NCBI RefSeq assembly: GCF_020073815.1
Contig: NZ_JAIQZJ010000001.1
Span: 62,001-126,000 of the forward strand
Direction of reading: 5' to 3'
Source: Nocardioides mangrovi
GTDB taxonomy: Bacteria; Actinomycetota; Actinomycetes; Propionibacteriales; Nocardioidaceae
DNA length: 64,000 bases
Below, piece by piece: positions 21,825 through 29,894 of the stretch. The position numbers were made by a program, and so were the translations under genes. The notes beneath the pieces are model-generated. The model saw only the letters and a program-made list of their open reading frames with translations, was not told the DNA's origin and did no database searches. Positions within the stretch are counted from its first letter, which is position 1. The number at the start of each line of letters is the position of its first letter.

Positions 21825-22108
21825 CCGGACCGCGGGTCACGATCGCCTACTGCACCCGCTGCCGCTGGCTGCTGCGCGCCCAGTGGTACGCCGCCGAGCT
21901 GCTGCAGACCTTCGAGGCCGAGCTCGGCGAGGTCGCGCTCGTGCCCGCCTCGGCCGAGGGCGAGGCCGGCGTCTTCCGGATCGAGGTCGACGGCACGTCG
22001 GTCTGGAACCGCAAGCGCGACGGCGGCTTCCCGGAGATCACCGAGCTCAAGCGCCGGGTGCGTGACCTCGTCGCCCCCGACAAGCCGCTCGGCCACGCCG
22101 ACCGCTGA
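21821..22108 (+). CDS. SelT/SelW/SelH (Rdx) family redox protein
   Basis: A 95-residue thioredoxin-like protein. It begins TGPRVTIAYCTRCRWLLRA, with the CxxC redox pair (C-T-R-C) where selenoprotein relatives have CxxU, and continues GVFRIEVDGTSVWNRKRDGGFPEITELKRRVRD, the Rdx signature. GAGGAGG lies ahead of the GTG, which overlaps the MFS stop by 4 nt, so the two are coupled. Members are presumed thiol oxidoreductases; no partner is known here. Confidence 0.88.
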   Translation: MTGPRVTIAYCTRCRWLLRAQWYAAELLQTFEAELGEVALVPASAEGEAGVFRIEVDGTSVWNRKRDGGFPEITELKRRVRDLVAPDKPLGHADR

Positions 22109-22115
22109 CGCGACG

Positions 22116-22526
22116 TCAGGCCACGAGCGTGATCGGGCAGGTCGCGACGTCAGCAGCCGCCCGGGCGAGCCGTCGGTCAGCGGTCACCAGCTCGGCGTCG
22201 AGCGCCTCCGCCAGCGCCACGTAGGTCGCGTCGTACGCCGTCAGGTTGTCGCGCAGCTGCCAGAGCCGGGGGAGCAGGCCCTCGACCGGCCAACGGGTGC
22301 AGGGCAGGACTGCGAGATCCGCCAAGGCTCCCTCGGCACGGTCGGTGGCGACCCGGGAGCCGAGGACGAGGCCGCGCAGGACTGAAGCGGTCTCGACGAC
22401 GGCGAGATGCGGGATGTGCAGGCCGCCAGCCCGCCGCGACGGCAGCTCACCCGCCACTCGGCGTCCGAGCGGGGAGACGATCAGCAGCTCGACGATGACC
22501 GACGCATCGAGGACGGTCCCGGTCAT
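22116..22526 (-). CDS. PIN-domain ribonuclease toxin (VapC type)
   Basis: A 136-residue PIN domain with the acidic metal-site residues D7 and E13 in LDASVIVELL, a D in AYDATYVALAEAL and a D in VTADRRL. VapC toxins cleave tRNA or rRNA when free of antitoxin. The ATG overlaps the stop of the upstream ribbon-helix-helix gene by 4 nt, the usual antitoxin-toxin arrangement. The convergent neighbour ends 7 nt away. Confidence 0.88.
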   Translation of the reverse strand: MTGTVLDASVIVELLIVSPLGRRVAGELPSRRAGGLHIPHLAVVETASVLRGLVLGSRVATDRAEGALADLAVLPCTRWPVEGLLPRLWQLRDNLTAYDATYVALAEALDAELVTADRRLARAAADVATCPITLVA

Positions 22527-22747
22527 CGCCGGCGTTCGGCGGCGATGATGTCCGCTGCGGCGATGCCCGGTGAGGTCGGCCCGCGCGCCTCGATCCGCTC
22601 GAGGAACTCGTCCAGTGTCGGCTGCGCGACCAGCTGGGTGAGCTCGCGGAGGACGTACTCCGACAGGCTCATGCCCGCGGCCGCGGCGCGCTGCTTGAGC
22701 ACGACGCGGACCTCCTCGGGCACCCCCCGGACCTGCAGCGTCGACAT
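22523..22747 (-). CDS. Ribbon-helix-helix antitoxin (FitA/VapB type)
   Basis: A 74-residue protein with the FitA-type ribbon MSTLQVRGVPEEV and helices VLKQRAAAAGMSLSEYVLREL, followed by a C-terminal tail that should wrap the toxin. It precedes the PIN gene with a 4-nt overlap and should repress the operon as a toxin complex. An in-frame ATG at 22786 would add 13 residues but lacks a ribosome site and would overlap the probable operator, so I prefer 22747. Confidence 0.85.
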   Translation of the reverse strand: MSTLQVRGVPEEVRVVLKQRAAAAGMSLSEYVLRELTQLVAQPTLDEFLERIEARGPTSPGIAAADIIAAERRR

Positions 22748-22769
22748 GACGACCACGGTACCCGGGGTG

Positions 22770-22784
22770 CATGCATTCTGCATG
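22770..22784 (-). promoter_or_regulatory. Candidate operator of the toxin-antitoxin operon
   Basis: A 6-bp perfect inverted repeat, CATGCA-TTC-TGCATG, 23-37 nt before the antitoxin ATG. On the minus strand CAGAAT within it resembles a -10 box, so antitoxin binding would block transcription. Confidence 0.5.
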
Positions 22785-22794
22785 TGTCTGCTCC

Positions 22795-25700
22795 TCACTC
22801 GAAGAGCGCTCGGACGTCGGCCGCGGTCAGGCCGGTGGCCGAGGCGCCCTCCCCGTCGACCACCCGGGCGAACAGCTCGGCCTTGCGGTCCTTGAGCGCG
22901 ACCACCTTCTCCTCGATCGTGTCGGTCGCGATCATCCGGTAGACGTGGACGGGGCGGGTCTGGCCGATGCGGTGCGCCCGGTCGACGGCCTGGGCCTCGA
23001 CGGCGGGGTTCCACCAGGGATCGAGGACGAAGACGTAGTCGGCCTCGGTGAGGGTGAGGCCGACACCACCGGCCTTGAGGGAGATCAGGAACACCGGTGC
23101 GGAGCCGGACCGGAAGCGAGCGATGGCCGCGTCGCGGTCGGTCGTGCTGCCGTCGAGGTAGGTCGTGTCGATCCCGGCCTCTCCGAGTCCGGCCTCGACC
23201 CGTGTGAGGTAGGAGGTGAACTGGCTGAACACCAGCGCCTGATGGCCCTCGGCGGTGATCTCGGCGAGGTGGTCGACCAGGACGTCGAGCTTCGCCGACC
23301 CGACCCGGTCGTGTGCTGGCTCGAGGAGCGCCGCGTCCAGGGCCGCCCGGCGCAGGGTGGTGAGCGCGCTGAAGATCTCGACGCGGTTCTGCTCGAAGTC
23401 CTCCAGGAGGCCGAGGATGCGCTGACGCTCCTTCGCCAGGTGGGCGTCGTAGAGCTTGCGGTGGCGTGGGTTGAGCTCGACCTCGAGGAGCTGCTCCTGC
23501 TTGGGCGGCAGGTCCTCGGCGACGAGCTCCTTGGTGCGCCGCAGGAGGAAGGGACGGATCCGTCGGCGGAAGCGGTCGAGTGCGGCCTGGTCGCCGTTCT
23601 TCTCCACCGGTGTCACCACCTGGGAGGTGAACGAGCGGGGCCACGGGTAGATGCCGGGCACCGTGATGGACAGCAGCGACCACAGCTCCATCAGCCGGTT
23701 CTCGAACGGCGTGCCGGTCACGGCGAGCCGGAAGGGGGCGTCGACCTTGCGCGCCGCGGCGTAGGTCTGGCTCCGGTGGTTCTTGAGCTGCTGAGCCTCG
23801 TCGAGCACCAGGCCCGCCCAGCCGACCCCGGCGAAGGCCTCCTGCTCCAGCCTCAGCAGGGCATATGTCGTCACCACGATGTCGGCGTCGTGGGCTGCGG
23901 CGGCCACGTCGTCCGCCCGCCGCGTCACCCGGGCGACGCGGAGGCCGGGGGTGTGGCGCGCGGCCTCGCTCGCCCAGGCGGACACCACGCTCGTCGGCGC
24001 CACCACCAGGAACGGTCCGGCGTCGTCGGTCGCGACCGCATGCTGGATCAGGGCCAGGACCTGGAGGGTCTTCCCGAGTCCCATGTCGTCGGCGAGGATC
24101 CCGCCGAGCCGGTGCTGCCAGAGGAACGCGAGCCAGTGGAAGCCGTCGCGTTGGTAGCTGCGCAGCTCGGTGGCGAGCCCGACCGGCTCGGGCCGGGGGA
24201 GCTCGGCGAGGTCCGCGAGCGCTCGAGCCCGGCTCACCCACTCCGCCGCCTGGGCGTCGACGATGCCCAGGTCCCCGAGCTCGCGCCACACTCCCAGGTC
24301 GTGCTTGCCCACGCTCATCCGGTCGCCCTCGGCCTCGCGCAGCTCGGCCGCGGCGGCCACGACCTCGCGGAGCCGCTCGAGCTGCGGGTGGTCCGTGCGG
24401 AGGTAGAGCCCGCTCGGCAGCACGAGGTGCTCGTCGCCGCGGGTCAACGTGGCGAGGACGTCGGGCAGCGGGACCTTCTCGCCCTCGACCGTCACGGTGA
24501 CGGCGAGGTCGAGCCAGTCCGTGGTGTCGGAAGGCTGGTCGTCGGCGACCTCGAGGCTGATCGAGGGGTCCGCCGTCGACTCGCGGAAGACGGGTGCGGC
24601 CTCCTCCACCACCTCGACGTCCTCGAGGTCGCGGACGGCCGGCAGGTCGTGGATCGCGAAGGCGAGGGCGTCGCCGTCGCGCACCGAGGCACGCTGGAGG
24701 AGGTCGGCCGGCACCCGGCCCCGGATCTCGCGCTCGGCATCGCGGTCGCGCAGTCCGGCGAGGGCGTCCCGCGAGTCGAGCGCGCACTGCTGCTCCGCGT
24801 AGTGCCAGGTCCAGGTCAGAGCGGCCTGGGTCGACGACGACCAGCGGACGGTGAGGCGCAAGGTCGGGCGCACCGGCTCCGGCAGCTGCACGCTGCCGTC
24901 CGTCGACCGCAGGTCGACCGTGCGCGCCAGCCGTGCGAGGACGTCGTGGGCCTGCTCGTGGTGGGTGAGCGGGACCCGGATGTCGGTGCCGGTGTCGAGG
25001 AGGTCGGCGACCGCGGCCGGCACTGGCGCGCTGGTGGGAGCGAGGACGAGGCGGCCCTCCCGCAGCAGGCCGACGGCGTACGCCGTGCCACCGATCGGGA
25101 ACACTCCAGGCCCGCGCCACCACCGACCGTCGTGGTCCACGCCCACCCCGACGACGGTGGTGCCGGCGTCGTCGCGGGTCACGTCGCAGGCGATCGGCAC
25201 GGCTGCGTCGAGCAGCTCGACGGACTCCAGCCCGGCGCCTGCGAGCAGGGGCAGGCCGACCTCACGAGCCCGGGCGAGCAACGTCACCAGTCGGCGGCCG
25301 AAGGCGTGGAGCTCGACCGGCCCGGTGTGCCGCCACCCCGGGTCGCTGGACATCAGCGCCGAGCGCAGGTCGAGCACGGCGTCGACCTCGGCGGTGCGGA
25401 ACCCGCGCTGGGCGACCGGTCCGCCGAGGTTGGTCCAGTCGGCACCGGTCTTGACCCAGCGGCCCTTGGCGCCGAGCCGCATCGGCCGGAGCGTCAGGAC
25501 GGACTCGGCGCCGCGGTAGTAGTGGTGGCGCGCCTCGAGCGCGACCTCCAGGGCGAGGGGGACCGGGTCGCCCTGCCAGGACGCCTGCTGGTCGCGGGAC
25601 GTCAGCTCGGTCATCAGCTTGCCGACCTGCTGCTCCCACGCGGCCGGGCCGGTCGGCGCGTGCGGCGCCGGGCTGGCGATCGTCCTGGCGAGGGCGACGC

Positions 25701-25968
25701 CGTGCTTGCAGTCGACCTGGACGGGGCAGCTGCACGTCGACGTCGCCCAGAACGCGTCGCCGACGAGCTCGGCATAGAGATGGACGGAGTAGTGCCGGCC
25801 CGAGCTCCCGATCGCGTGACCGGTGGCGATCACGGTGTCGTCGGTGATCTTGGTGAGCTCGGGATCGATGATCCGGCCGTCCCGCGCGTAGTCGCGCCCA
25901 CGCAGCAGCGCGCCCGGGTCGAAGAAGGGCGCCAGGGCGTCGAGGGTCAGGGCCGCGAGGATGCTCAT
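22795..25968 (-). CDS. SWIM zinc-finger SNF2-family DNA translocase
   Basis: A 1057-residue Swi2/Snf2 ATPase. An N-terminal SWIM finger (CSCPVQVDCKHG, about 78-89) is followed by a long poorly conserved region, then helicase domain 1 with ADDMGLGKT (about 626-634) and a LDEAQQLKN box (DEAQ in place of DEAH), and domain 2 with VFSQFTSYL and DRAHRIGQ near residue 1000. This is the bacterial HepA/RapA-like family with SWIM. Such proteins remodel nucleoprotein complexes; the target is unknown. No nuclease or defence partner is adjacent. Confidence 0.92.
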   Translation of the reverse strand: MSILAALTLDALAPFFDPGALLRGRDYARDGRIIDPELTKITDDTVIATGHAIGSSGRHYSVHLYAELVGDAFWATSTCSCPVQVDCKHGVALARTIASPAPHAPTGPAAWEQQVGKLMTELTSRDQQASWQGDPVPLALEVALEARHHYYRGAESVLTLRPMRLGAKGRWVKTGADWTNLGGPVAQRGFRTAEVDAVLDLRSALMSSDPGWRHTGPVELHAFGRRLVTLLARAREVGLPLLAGAGLESVELLDAAVPIACDVTRDDAGTTVVGVGVDHDGRWWRGPGVFPIGGTAYAVGLLREGRLVLAPTSAPVPAAVADLLDTGTDIRVPLTHHEQAHDVLARLARTVDLRSTDGSVQLPEPVRPTLRLTVRWSSSTQAALTWTWHYAEQQCALDSRDALAGLRDRDAEREIRGRVPADLLQRASVRDGDALAFAIHDLPAVRDLEDVEVVEEAAPVFRESTADPSISLEVADDQPSDTTDWLDLAVTVTVEGEKVPLPDVLATLTRGDEHLVLPSGLYLRTDHPQLERLREVVAAAAELREAEGDRMSVGKHDLGVWRELGDLGIVDAQAAEWVSRARALADLAELPRPEPVGLATELRSYQRDGFHWLAFLWQHRLGGILADDMGLGKTLQVLALIQHAVATDDAGPFLVVAPTSVVSAWASEAARHTPGLRVARVTRRADDVAAAAHDADIVVTTYALLRLEQEAFAGVGWAGLVLDEAQQLKNHRSQTYAAARKVDAPFRLAVTGTPFENRLMELWSLLSITVPGIYPWPRSFTSQVVTPVEKNGDQAALDRFRRRIRPFLLRRTKELVAEDLPPKQEQLLEVELNPRHRKLYDAHLAKERQRILGLLEDFEQNRVEIFSALTTLRRAALDAALLEPAHDRVGSAKLDVLVDHLAEITAEGHQALVFSQFTSYLTRVEAGLGEAGIDTTYLDGSTTDRDAAIARFRSGSAPVFLISLKAGGVGLTLTEADYVFVLDPWWNPAVEAQAVDRAHRIGQTRPVHVYRMIATDTIEEKVVALKDRKAELFARVVDGEGASATGLTAADVRALFE

Positions 25969-26024
25969 CGTGCGGACATCGTGGCAAGGAATGCCGACAT
26001 GCGGCCCGCTTCATCCACAGGGTC

Positions 26025-26744
26025 TCAGCAGGAGACCTGCTTCTCCGCCTCGCAGGCGTCGCGGCCGGCCCCGCCGTCGGCCCGGTCGTGGCCCCCGCGG
26101 CCGACGATCCTGTCGGCCCCGCCACCGCCGGTGAGGACGTTGTCGTAGGAGTCGCCCCTCAGGGTGTCGGCCCGCGAGGTGCCGACGACGTCGTGGACGC
26201 CGACCAGCACGTCGGTGCCGTCCGCGGTGCGGGCGGTGCCCGTGGCCAGGTCCACGACGACCGGGCCGACCCCGGCGAAGCGGGCGACCGACCGGGGAGA
26301 GCCGGACGCGTCCAGGACGTCGCTGCCGGGACCGCCGTCGAGGACGGTCAGGCTGCTGCGGGTGCCGGGCTCGCCGCCGTAGAGGTAGTCGTCCCCGGGC
26401 CCGCCGTACAGGCTCTCACCGACGAAGTCGCCGAAGATCCGGTCGTTTCCCGGGCCGCCGCGGACGGTCGTGGAGGAGTCCGCGAAGAGCCGCGACACCA
26501 CGCAGATCGTGTCGTCGCCGCCCAGGCCGTCGACCTCGTCGACGTCGGTGCCGGCCTGGACCACGATGACGTCGTCGCCGTCCGTCCCGGTCCAGGTGCG
26601 CGTGTCGGCGTCGTAGGTCCAGGTGTCGGTCTGCTCCTGGCCGTCGCAGGGACGGTCGTCGACGGGACCCGCGGCGGCGGGCACGGCGGGGGCGGCGGTG
26701 AAGGCGAGACCGAGCACCGCGGTCGCGACCAGGCGGCGCCTCAT
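26025..26744 (-). CDS. Secreted RTX-type calcium-binding protein
   Basis: A 239-residue exported protein. Residues 1-25 form a signal peptide (MRRRLVATAVLG..., AxA-type cleavage near PAAAG). Glycine/aspartate nonapeptides of the RTX type follow: GLGGDDTI, GGPGNDRIFGD, GGPGDDYLYGG, GGPGSDVLDAS and GGGGADRIVGRGGHDRADGGAGRD. These fold as Ca2+-binding beta rolls. Cysteines near both ends may form disulphides. No catalytic domain is visible. The ATG overlaps the stop of the upstream ELWxxDGT-repeat gene by 4 nt. Confidence 0.85.
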   Translation of the reverse strand: MRRRLVATAVLGLAFTAAPAVPAAAGPVDDRPCDGQEQTDTWTYDADTRTWTGTDGDDVIVVQAGTDVDEVDGLGGDDTICVVSRLFADSSTTVRGGPGNDRIFGDFVGESLYGGPGDDYLYGGEPGTRSSLTVLDGGPGSDVLDASGSPRSVARFAGVGPVVVDLATGTARTADGTDVLVGVHDVVGTSRADTLRGDSYDNVLTGGGGADRIVGRGGHDRADGGAGRDACEAEKQVSC

Positions 26745-28195
26745 CGCGCGCTCACCACCTGGTGCACGGTGGTCAGGTTGCTCCGCCAGAGCGTGGCGTG
26801 GCGGGCCCCCTTCGCGGCGGCCGCGACGTAGAGCCGGTCGCCGACGGCCGCGAGCTCCCCGTCGCGGCCCACGCCGAGCCAGCCTCGCGACGGCCGGATC
26901 TCGTGCGTCCCGGCGGTGGTGCCGTCGGTCGTCCAGAGGCGGCGGTGCGAGGTGCCACCGCCGCCACGGGTCCAGGCCACCGAGTCTCCGACGACGGTCA
27001 GCGCGTCGAGGGCGACGTCGCGGTCACCGTGCCCCGGGACGACCTCGGTGACGGAGGCGCCGTCGGTCCGGAAGATCCCGGCGCGCAGTCCGGCGTCCCG
27101 GGCGATGACGTAGACCGAGTCGTCGACCACCTGGAAGTCCGTGGGCTGCGGGATGTGGGCGAGGTCGGGGGAGTCCAGTCGGACCGTCCCCTCGGCGGTG
27201 CCGTCGCTCGACCAGAGCGCGGGGGCGTTCGGGTGGGCCTCGGAGCCGCGGAAGACGAGGTGTCCTCCGGCCACCGCCGCCTCCGGCCCCCGGGGTGACT
27301 CGGTGAAGACGGTGTCGGTGACCCGGTGGGTGCCGGCGAGGGTGCCGTCGCTGGTCCAGAGCTGCGCGGCGTAGTTGGTGGGCGAGACGTAGGTGAAGAA
27401 GAGGGCGTGGCCGTCGACCTCGTAGACCGGCGAGGAGATCTCGATCCGGTCCGTCCCCGGGTCGGTGACCTGCGTCGTGCCCGCCGCCGTGCCGTCGGTC
27501 GAGAAGAGGGCCCCGCCGCTGACGAGGTAGTAGCGGCCGCCGGCGCTGCCCTCGACGGCGTACGCCGCCCCCGGCAGCTCGGCCAGCTGCGTCACGGTGC
27601 CGTCGGCGGCGATGCGATCGAGGACTCCCGGGGCGGCGCCGCCGTCCCAGCCGGCGACGAGCAGGCTGTCGTCGAGCACCCCGACGATGTCGACGTGCCC
27701 GGCGAACGACGCGACCGAGGTGGTCCCCTCGGCGGTGCCGTCGGTCTCCCAGACCTGCTGCGGGTCGAAGGCGCCGCCGGTCCAGAAGTAGGCGTGATCA
27801 CCTGCGGGCGTGACGTCCTCGATCCAGTAGCCGAAGCTCCCGTCCGGGATGTCCAGCAGTGGCTGGGTCCCGGTGCGGGTGCCGTCGCTGACCCAGGCGG
27901 TGGTGCCGTCGGTGTCGTTGATCTCGGCCAGCAGCCGGTCGCCCCAGGGCGTGAGGCCGACGCAGCAGAAGCCGTCGTCCTGGTGCACGTCGGTCAGCCG
28001 GCGCGTGCCGGCGGACGTGCCGTCGCTGTGCCAGAGCTGCTGGTGGTCACCGCTGCCGGCGACGAAGGAGACGCCGTCGCCGACCGCCGTCAGGTCGAAG
28101 GGATCCTTCGGTGCCGAGGCGGCGTGTGCCGGGCCGGCGAGGCCGGTCGCCAGGAAGACCGCGGCGACGACGGCGCAGGCAGAGCGGACGAGCAT
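26741..28195 (-). CDS. Secreted ELWxxDGT-repeat protein
   Basis: A 484-residue protein with a Sec signal peptide (MLVRSACAVVAAVFLATGLAGPAHA) and eight or so hyalin-like repeats spaced by about 50 residues: QLWHSDGTSAGT, AWVSDGTRTGT, QVWETDGTAEGT, LFSTDGTAAGT, QLWTSDGTLAGT, ALWSSDGTAEGT and RLWTTDGTTAGT. Such repeats form beta propellers. It carries no known enzymatic motif. It is the first gene of a two-gene unit with the RTX-like protein, which suggests an extracellular or cell-surface pair. Confidence 0.85.
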   Translation of the reverse strand: MLVRSACAVVAAVFLATGLAGPAHAASAPKDPFDLTAVGDGVSFVAGSGDHQQLWHSDGTSAGTRRLTDVHQDDGFCCVGLTPWGDRLLAEINDTDGTTAWVSDGTRTGTQPLLDIPDGSFGYWIEDVTPAGDHAYFWTGGAFDPQQVWETDGTAEGTTSVASFAGHVDIVGVLDDSLLVAGWDGGAAPGVLDRIAADGTVTQLAELPGAAYAVEGSAGGRYYLVSGGALFSTDGTAAGTTQVTDPGTDRIEISSPVYEVDGHALFFTYVSPTNYAAQLWTSDGTLAGTHRVTDTVFTESPRGPEAAVAGGHLVFRGSEAHPNAPALWSSDGTAEGTVRLDSPDLAHIPQPTDFQVVDDSVYVIARDAGLRAGIFRTDGASVTEVVPGHGDRDVALDALTVVGDSVAWTRGGGGTSHRRLWTTDGTTAGTHEIRPSRGWLGVGRDGELAAVGDRLYVAAAAKGARHATLWRSNLTTVHQVVSAR

Positions 28196-28223
28196 GCGAC
28201 CCCCGAGTCAGCGACTGCGGCGG

Positions 28224-28796
28224 TCAGCGCTCCCCGCCGGGCACCCACAGTACGTCGCCGCGCTCCCGGTTGGCGTGCCTCGCGAGGATGAAGAGCAGGT
28301 CGGACAGCCGGTTGAGGTAGGTGATGGCGAGCTTGTTCATCGTCTCGCCGTGCACCTCGTACGCCGCCCACGCCGACCGCTCCGCGCGCCGGGCGACGGT
28401 GCGGGCGACGTGCAGCAGCGCGGCCCCCTCGGTGCCACCGCTGAGGATGAAGGAGCGCAGCGCCGGCAGGTGCTCGTTGTAGGTGTCGCACCAGCCCTCG
28501 AGGCGGTCGACGTACGCCTGCTCGACGCGCAGCGGCGGGTACTCCGGGTCCGCCACCACCGGGGTCGAGAAGTCCGCGCCCACGTCGAAGAGGTCGTTCT
28601 GGATGGTGGTCAGCACGGCGACGACGTCGTCCTCGAGCGCGCCCTGCGCGATCGCGACGCCGATGTGCGCGTTGGCCTCGTCGACGTCGGCGTACGCCGC
28701 CAGCCGCGGGTCTGTCTTGCTGGTGACGCTCATGTCGCCGAGCCGGGTCTCCCCGCCGTCGCCGGTGCGGGTGTAGATCCGGGTCAGGTTCACCAT
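28224..28796 (-). CDS. Cob(I)alamin adenosyltransferase, PduO type
   Basis: This enzyme makes adenosylcobalamin from cob(I)alamin and ATP. The 190-residue protein has the PduO signatures: TRTGDGGETRLGD at the N-terminus (ATP loop), YADVDEANAHIGVA, LFDVGADF, FILSGGTEGAALLHVARTVARRAERSA and NRLSDLLFILARHAN. Adenosylcobalamin is the cofactor of the MeaA-type mutase encoded 1.1 kb away, so this is probably its cofactor supply. It is transcribed opposite to a small membrane protein gene. Confidence 0.95.
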   Translation of the reverse strand: MVNLTRIYTRTGDGGETRLGDMSVTSKTDPRLAAYADVDEANAHIGVAIAQGALEDDVVAVLTTIQNDLFDVGADFSTPVVADPEYPPLRVEQAYVDRLEGWCDTYNEHLPALRSFILSGGTEGAALLHVARTVARRAERSAWAAYEVHGETMNKLAITYLNRLSDLLFILARHANRERGDVLWVPGGER

Positions 28797-28828
28797 GGGT
28801 CGAGGGTAGCGACGTACCGTCGACCACC

Positions 28829-29404
28829 ATGCGACGTCTCGCGCGGCCGACCCTCCTGGCGCTCCCGGCGCTGGCGCTCGCGGTGGCGGGCCTGTTCCAC
28901 CCGCACCACCTGACCTACGACACGTCGTGGCGCTGGTTCACCCTCCACCTCCCGGGTCTGCTCGTCTTCCCGCTGGTCGGGCTCGCCCTCGCTGCGCTGG
29001 TCGGGACCCGGACCGACCCGCTGGCGTGGGCGATCCGGGTCACGGCCTACGTCTACGCCACCTTCTACACGGCGCTCGACGTGATCAGCGGGGTGGCGGC
29101 GGGCTATGTCACCCACGAGCTCGGGCCGGGGGTGCCGCGACCGGAGGCGGTGAGCCTGCTCTTCCGGATCGGCACGCCGCTCGGCGAGCTCGGGTCCTGG
29201 GCGCTGCTCGCCACGTGCGCCCTGGTGGTGGTCGACCAGGTCCACCGCCACCGCGCGAGGGGCGCGGTCGCGCTGGTGCTGCTGCCCGGTGCCTGGCTCG
29301 TGCACGTCGGCCACATCTTCGCGCCCGAGGGCGTCGTGGGGATGCTCCTGCTCGGAGTGGGTACTGCTGCCGCTGCGACAGCGGACGCGACACCTCCGAA
29401 TTGA
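28829..29404 (+). CDS. Hypothetical membrane protein
   Basis: A 191-residue protein with about five hydrophobic helices (around 7-22, 41-62, 67-90, 118-135 and 145-180) and histidines in the loops (FHPHHLTYD, HVGHIF). I do not recognise the family. TACCGT at 28815-28820 is 8 nt before the ATG, suggesting a leaderless mRNA. It is divergent from the cobalamin adenosyltransferase gene by 32 bp. Confidence 0.7.
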   Translation: MRRLARPTLLALPALALAVAGLFHPHHLTYDTSWRWFTLHLPGLLVFPLVGLALAALVGTRTDPLAWAIRVTAYVYATFYTALDVISGVAAGYVTHELGPGVPRPEAVSLLFRIGTPLGELGSWALLATCALVVVDQVHRHRARGAVALVLLPGAWLVHVGHIFAPEGVVGMLLLGVGTAAAATADATPPN

Positions 29405-29511
29405 TCGGGCGCGAGAGGCAACCGATCGCGCTCGTCGCGCGTCATAGTGGGTGACAGGCCGGTTGGAGCGACCGGGGCGATCTCGGGTCCCGGAGGACGG
29501 GGACACGTGCC

Positions 29512-29826
29512 ATGACCATGGAGATCATCACCGACGGACCGACCCTGCTGCTGAGCGGCGACTTCGACGTGCGGAGCACGATGGAGGTCCGCAACGCCAT
29601 CTACGACCACCTCGACGGCCACGACGAGGACGTCGTCGTCGACCTGACCGAGGTCAGCACCATCGACATGACCGCGCTCCGGGTGCTCGCCGTCGCGACC
29701 CGCGAGGCGACCCGCCACGGCCACCACCTCACGCTGCGCGGCTGCAACCCCGCCGTACGCCGGATGCTGCACCTGACCCGGCTGATCCGGGTCGTCGAGG
29801 TCGAGCGGGTCGCCGTCTCGGCCTGA
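29512..29826 (+). CDS. STAS-domain protein, anti-sigma-factor-antagonist-like
   Basis: A 104-residue single STAS domain: LLLSGDFDVRSTMEVRNAIYDHL, the beta strand DVVVDLTEVSTIDMTALRVLAVA and the C-terminal LTLRGCNPAVRRMLHLTRL helix. SpoIIAA-type antagonists have a phosphorylatable Ser in a DSSG motif at the strand end; here the motif reads DMTA, so the usual site is replaced. GGAGGACGGGG precedes the ATG. No kinase or sigma gene is adjacent. Confidence 0.85.
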   Translation: MTMEIITDGPTLLLSGDFDVRSTMEVRNAIYDHLDGHDEDVVVDLTEVSTIDMTALRVLAVATREATRHGHHLTLRGCNPAVRRMLHLTRLIRVVEVERVAVSA

Positions 29827-29858
29827 CCGGCGGCCCGTGTCGGATACCCCACAGGCGG

Positions 29859-29872
29859 TTACCAAGCGGTAG
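29859..29872 (+). promoter_or_regulatory. TTACC-N4-GGTAG dyad overlapping the meaA promoter
   Basis: TTACCAAGCGGTAG. Its first six bases, TTACCA, form a plausible -35 box set 17 bp from TACCCT (29882-29887), which is 7 nt before the meaA ATG. A protein bound here would cover the -35 element. Similar dyads precede ccr, the thiolase and the 3-hydroxyacyl-CoA dehydrogenase. Confidence 0.6.
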
Positions 29873-29894
29873 CCATCGCCCTACCCTCGGACGC

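Noticed and set aside
22771..26148. 1125-codon plus-strand frame opposite the SNF2 gene
   Set aside because: The minus-strand protein has SWIM, DEAQ and RIGQ motifs; the plus-strand product has none.
28090..28830. Alternative upstream start and frame for the cobalamin adenosyltransferase
   Set aside because: The frame shown has PduO motifs from MVNLTRIYTRTGDGG on; the other frame is low complexity.
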